This document shows positions 61,484 to 64,000 of a stretch of DNA of 64,000 nt, piece after piece (position 1 is the stretch's first letter; each line of letters starts with the position of its first letter). Location: assembly GCF_029338395.1 (NCBI RefSeq), contig NZ_CP119809.1, positions 1,860,001 through 1,924,000 on the forward strand, read 5' to 3'. The position numbers and the translations under genes are program-made. The notes under the pieces were generated by a model. That model made no database searches and was not told the origin of the DNA. It saw only the letters and a list, made by a program, of their open reading frames with translations. This stretch comes from Halorussus caseinilyticus. GTDB lineage: Archaea > Halobacteriota > Halobacteria > Halobacteriales > Haladaptataceae.

Positions 61484-62923
61484 CTATATCGGAATACCGT
61501 CCACCACCGTCTCCTCGTCCACCACGAGGTTGTAGGCGTCCTCGTCGTCGTTCCGGAGGACCAGCACTCCCTCGAACGAGAGCAGGTCGCCGTAGTCCGC
61601 GGTCCGCAGGTCGCCGTTCAGCGAAGTCTCTTTCGTCAGGACCGCGAAGTGGTCGTCGGACTCGCTCCCGTCGCCGATTTTGAAGAGGGGATTGCGGTCG
61701 CCCTCCGCGAGCGAGTGGCTGAGTTTCACCGCCACGAGGTTGATGCGATTGCTGACGTGGCGGTCCATCTCGGCCATCTTCGCCGTGCGCTCGGCGTCGC
61801 CCGTGAAGTCGGCCTTGCGCTTCCCGTCGGGTCGCAGAATCGAGTAGGAGAACTGCACGTCCGCGTTGACGAACTCGCCGGACGCGCCCGCGGCGTCGTC
61901 GAGTTTTCGCTGGAACGCGGGCACGTCGAGGTCGGGTCGCACGTCGAACGACCACCCGCGGTCGGTCGGGCGCTCGCCCGGCCAGAGTCGGAGCGTGGGC
62001 GCGAACACCGTCGCCGCGCGCTTGTCGTCCGCGATGGCGCGCTCGACCCGTCGGAGTCCGATGCTGGTCTCGCGGTCGGCGGGTTCGATTGCGAGAAGCG
62101 CGCCGTCCTCCGCGAGGAAGTCGAGGTAGCGCTCGACCACCGCCTCGGGGTCGTCCAGTTCGTTCAGGACGTTGGCGAACAGAATCAGGTCGTACTCACC
62201 TCCGGTCCCCGAGTCCGACCCCGCCCGTTCGCTCCGGGGGTCGAACGCCTCTGCGGTCTCCCGGTGGAGTTCGACGTGAAAGTTCCGGCCCGCGTCGGCC
62301 GCAACCTGCTCGAACACGTCGGCGGCGGCGCTGGGTTCCAGCGCGTCGTACTCCACGAGGGCGTCGTCGGGCAGGTAGTCGGCGACGCCGAGCGCCGGAC
62401 CGCCGACGCCAGCGCCCACGTCGAGAATCCGGAGACGGCGGTCCACCAGTCCCGACTCGGCGAGTTGGTGGAGGACGTACTGGACCACCGCGTAGTTGTC
62501 CGGCAGGTGGTAGACGGCGTATCCGAGCGCGGCCGTCTCGTCGTACTCGACGGGGTTGTTCCGGAAGTAGTCCTCCTTGAGTCGCCGAATCACGTTCCGG
62601 AGTCGGTTGCCCGACTCACCCTCGTGCCAGTCGGGACCGAACCGCCCGACCAGCAGGTCTTCGAGTCGCCGACCGTACTCCGCGGGGAACGCCTCGACGC
62701 CGTGGAACGCGGGGCTAATCCGGCCTTCCTCGACCGGTTCGAAAGTTCGGTCCTCGCGCTCCGCGAGTCCGAGCGACGGGGCTTCCTCCCGGAGAATCTG
62801 GCGGACGACGCCGGGATGGGGTTGGCCCTCGACGTACTCGGAAATCTCGTCGGGGTCGATGGGCCGGACCTCCCGGAGGTACTTGGCGTTCTCCCGAATC
62901 TTCTCGCGCCGGTCGTCGGTCAT
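61484..62923 (-). CDS. Rsm22-like SAM-dependent methyltransferase
   Basis: A 479-residue protein. An N-terminal helical region (IRENAKYLREVRPIDPDEIS, RLRNVIRRLKEDYFRNN) is followed by YAVYHLPDNYAVVQYVLHQL and the SAM motif I LRILDVGAGVGGPALGVADY, then DLILFANVLNELDDPEAV (motif IV). The fold and NVLNEL motif match the Rsm22/mitochondrial small-subunit methyltransferase family. The C-terminal part is beta-rich. The substrate is presumably rRNA or a ribosome-associated component, by family inference only. The ATG overlaps the tyrA stop (ATGA), so the two genes are co-translated. Confidence 0.88.
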   Translation of the reverse strand: MTDDRREKIRENAKYLREVRPIDPDEISEYVEGQPHPGVVRQILREEAPSLGLAEREDRTFEPVEEGRISPAFHGVEAFPAEYGRRLEDLLVGRFGPDWHEGESGNRLRNVIRRLKEDYFRNNPVEYDETAALGYAVYHLPDNYAVVQYVLHQLAESGLVDRRLRILDVGAGVGGPALGVADYLPDDALVEYDALEPSAAADVFEQVAADAGRNFHVELHRETAEAFDPRSERAGSDSGTGGEYDLILFANVLNELDDPEAVVERYLDFLAEDGALLAIEPADRETSIGLRRVERAIADDKRAATVFAPTLRLWPGERPTDRGWSFDVRPDLDVPAFQRKLDDAAGASGEFVNADVQFSYSILRPDGKRKADFTGDAERTAKMAEMDRHVSNRINLVAVKLSHSLAEGDRNPLFKIGDGSESDDHFAVLTKETSLNGDLRTADYGDLLSFEGVLVLRNDDEDAYNLVVDEETVVDGIPI

Positions 62924-63696
62924 CGTTCTTTCCCCTCGTCAGTTCCGTCTCGGTCGCGGGCGCTCGCGTCCCGGTACAGTCGCTCGAACTCGTCCGCCTC
63001 GGCGTCGGCGAGTCGCGCCGCGGCGTCGGCGACTCGCTCGGCCCCGTCGAACGTCGCCTGAATCTCGGCGTACACCTCCGGCGAGTTGCCCGTGACCTGC
63101 TCGGCCACCGCCGACAGGTCCTCGAACACCGGGGTCGTCAGGCCCTCGGGCACGTCCTCGGCCGCGTGCGCGAACGCGAGGACGGCCGCGTGACTCGCGG
63201 CCTGCACCGTCTCCATCGCCTCGTCGTGTTCGGCGGGCGTCGTCTCCACGAGTCGGTTGCCCGCCGACCCGAGGGCGTCCAGCACCCGGTCGGTGACGGG
63301 ACCCGACTCGTCGGTCACGACGGCCACGTTCCCCGGCGCGTTCGCCGCGGCGAACAGCGGGTGGAGGCTCACGCGCTCGCGGTCGGGCGCGACCGCCGCC
63401 ATCGCGTCCACGGGACCGGCCATCTGTCCGGTCACGTCGAGAAGCGCGCGCTCGGTTTTCCCCGCGTGGCGCTCGATAACTTCGTCCGCGGCCGCGATGG
63501 GGACCGCGACGCACACCGCGTCGAACTGCTCGTCGGTCGAGAGCGATACCCACCGCTCGCCGACCGCTTCGGCGACAGATTCGGCGACTTCCGGGTCGGC
63601 GTCGGCGAACGCCACGTCCGCGTCTCCGAGTTCGGTCGCGACGACCTCGCCGAACCACCGGCCCATCTCGCCCGAACCGACGACGAGTAGCTTCAT
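62920..63696 (-). CDS. tyrA: Prephenate dehydrogenase (TyrA)
   Basis: A 258-residue NAD(P)-dependent enzyme of tyrosine synthesis. It begins MKLLVVGSGEMGRWFGEVVA (nucleotide-binding motif) and continues AVCVAVPIAAADEVIERHAG, LLDVTGQMAGPVDAMAAVAP, then VSLHPLFAAANAPGNVAVVT with the catalytic His, and AEHDEAMETVQAASHAAVLA. Chorismate mutase, which supplies prephenate, is encoded separately at 54945. ATG 63696 is preferred over the GTG just before it. The stop overlaps the Rsm22-like start. It lacks an ACT regulatory domain, so feedback control by tyrosine is not evident. Confidence 0.93.
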   Translation of the reverse strand: MKLLVVGSGEMGRWFGEVVATELGDADVAFADADPEVAESVAEAVGERWVSLSTDEQFDAVCVAVPIAAADEVIERHAGKTERALLDVTGQMAGPVDAMAAVAPDRERVSLHPLFAAANAPGNVAVVTDESGPVTDRVLDALGSAGNRLVETTPAEHDEAMETVQAASHAAVLAFAHAAEDVPEGLTTPVFEDLSAVAEQVTGNSPEVYAEIQATFDGAERVADAAARLADAEADEFERLYRDASARDRDGTDEGKER

Positions 63697-63784
63697 CACG
63701 TGGTGGTTGCTGTCGTGGTCTCAAAAGGGGTTCGCTCCGAATCAGCGTCACGACGCGGTGTCGGGAAGTGGTGACGGATACCCA

Positions 63785-63965
63785 GAAAGCCCCCGCCCGC
63801 TCGCGGTCGCTCAGCGACATATCTTCGACTCACCTTCGGTTCGTCTCAGATAGGGGTCGCTGAGGCGACTGAACTGCACGCGAGCGGGCGGCCCCTTTCA
63901 TCCACCCACACGGTGGATGGTGCCACCGAGCGCGTCCTGTTGGTTGGTGGGCCGAGCGCACGCCC
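63785..63965 (+). repeat. Dispersed structured repeat, family R2, copy 3
   Basis: Outer arms CCGCCCGCTCGC (63793-63804) and GCGAGCGGGCGG (63880-63891); inner arms CTCAGCGAC (63810-63818) and GTCGCTGAG (63856-63864), fully complementary. The tail carries ACCGAGCGCGTCCTG and GGGCCGAGCGCAC as in the other copies. It lies upstream of tyrA (divergent side) and may continue to the window edge. Confidence 0.78.
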
Positions 63966-64000
63966 GGAAGGTTCTCCGGCGCGTCGTCGGCCTACCGGTT

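Overview
The window is chromosomal DNA from a haloarchaeon (class Halobacteria). The evidence is high-GC, strongly acidic proteins; leaderless promoters with a TATA box 25-30 bases ahead of start codons; Tat signal peptides; a type III RuBisCO; HTH_10 and HalOD1 domains; an RPA gene followed by an RPA-associated protein gene; F420 cofactor synthesis (CofD); and 30S protein S17e next to aspartate-semialdehyde dehydrogenase. I cannot fix the genus from sequence alone. No rRNA, tRNA, CRISPR array or replication origin was recognised.

Layout. 1-4.4 kb: the end of a CDP-glycerol glycerophosphotransferase, a glycerophosphodiester phosphodiesterase, a nucleotidyltransferase-HAD phosphatase fusion and a TIM-barrel sugar isomerase, together suggesting a phospho-polyol (cell-surface) locus. 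4.7-9.7 kb: a quinone reductase, an SDR dehydrogenase and two tandem Na+-dependent (NSS) transporters. 9.8-18 kb: propionyl/acetyl-CoA carboxylase subunits pccB and pccX, then about 2.8 kb of rearranged DNA (31-bp tandem repeats, a decayed P450, a decayed HTH_10 regulator, a small membrane protein, a methyltransferase), then pccA and the biotin ligase birA. 18-24 kb: UspA, an amidohydrolase, a frameshifted aldehyde dehydrogenase and an HD phosphohydrolase. 24-27 kb: a Shine-Dalgarno-linked operon cofD, Dus-like, citG-like, DUF447. 27-34 kb: S17e, asd, a winged-helix regulator, a 2-hydroxyacid dehydrogenase, YjbQ, small conserved proteins, an archaeal riboflavin-pathway reductase and an arylsulfotransferase-like secreted protein. 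34-43 kb: the rpa1-rpap1-phosphoesterase operon, membrane proteins, a truncated hemoglobin and an Lhr helicase. 43-50 kb: secreted proteins, a YihY/BrkB-type membrane gene cut by a TnpB-only IS605-family element, and RuBisCO. 50-58 kb: Cdc48, DUF5796, shikimate kinase plus chorismate mutase, a LysE exporter that appears to have arrived by recombination, an RHH regulator, SurE and an LLM monooxygenase. 59-64 kb: an ATP-grasp ligase, an Rsm22-like methyltransferase and prephenate dehydrogenase (tyrA).

How genes work together. PccB, PccX, PccA and BirA form a biotin-dependent carboxylase and its biotinylating enzyme. Shikimate kinase, chorismate mutase and TyrA belong to aromatic amino acid synthesis. 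RPA1, its partner and the phosphoesterase serve single-stranded DNA handling. CofD makes the F420 precursor and is translationally tied to three less understood genes.

The most interesting non-gene signal is two families of dispersed intergenic repeats. Family R1 (about 170-190 bp, seven recognisable copies plus one partial) starts near GCTAGC and ends near CGCGCCGG. Family R2 has three copies. Both contain inverted repeats whose arms differ between copies yet still pair. Several R1 copies are flanked by their own tandem repeat of 26-33 bp. Other notable points are a TnpB insertion whose removal restores an open frame exactly, and a chorismate mutase 3' end that occurs twice around the LysE gene, the two copies differing only at third codon positions.
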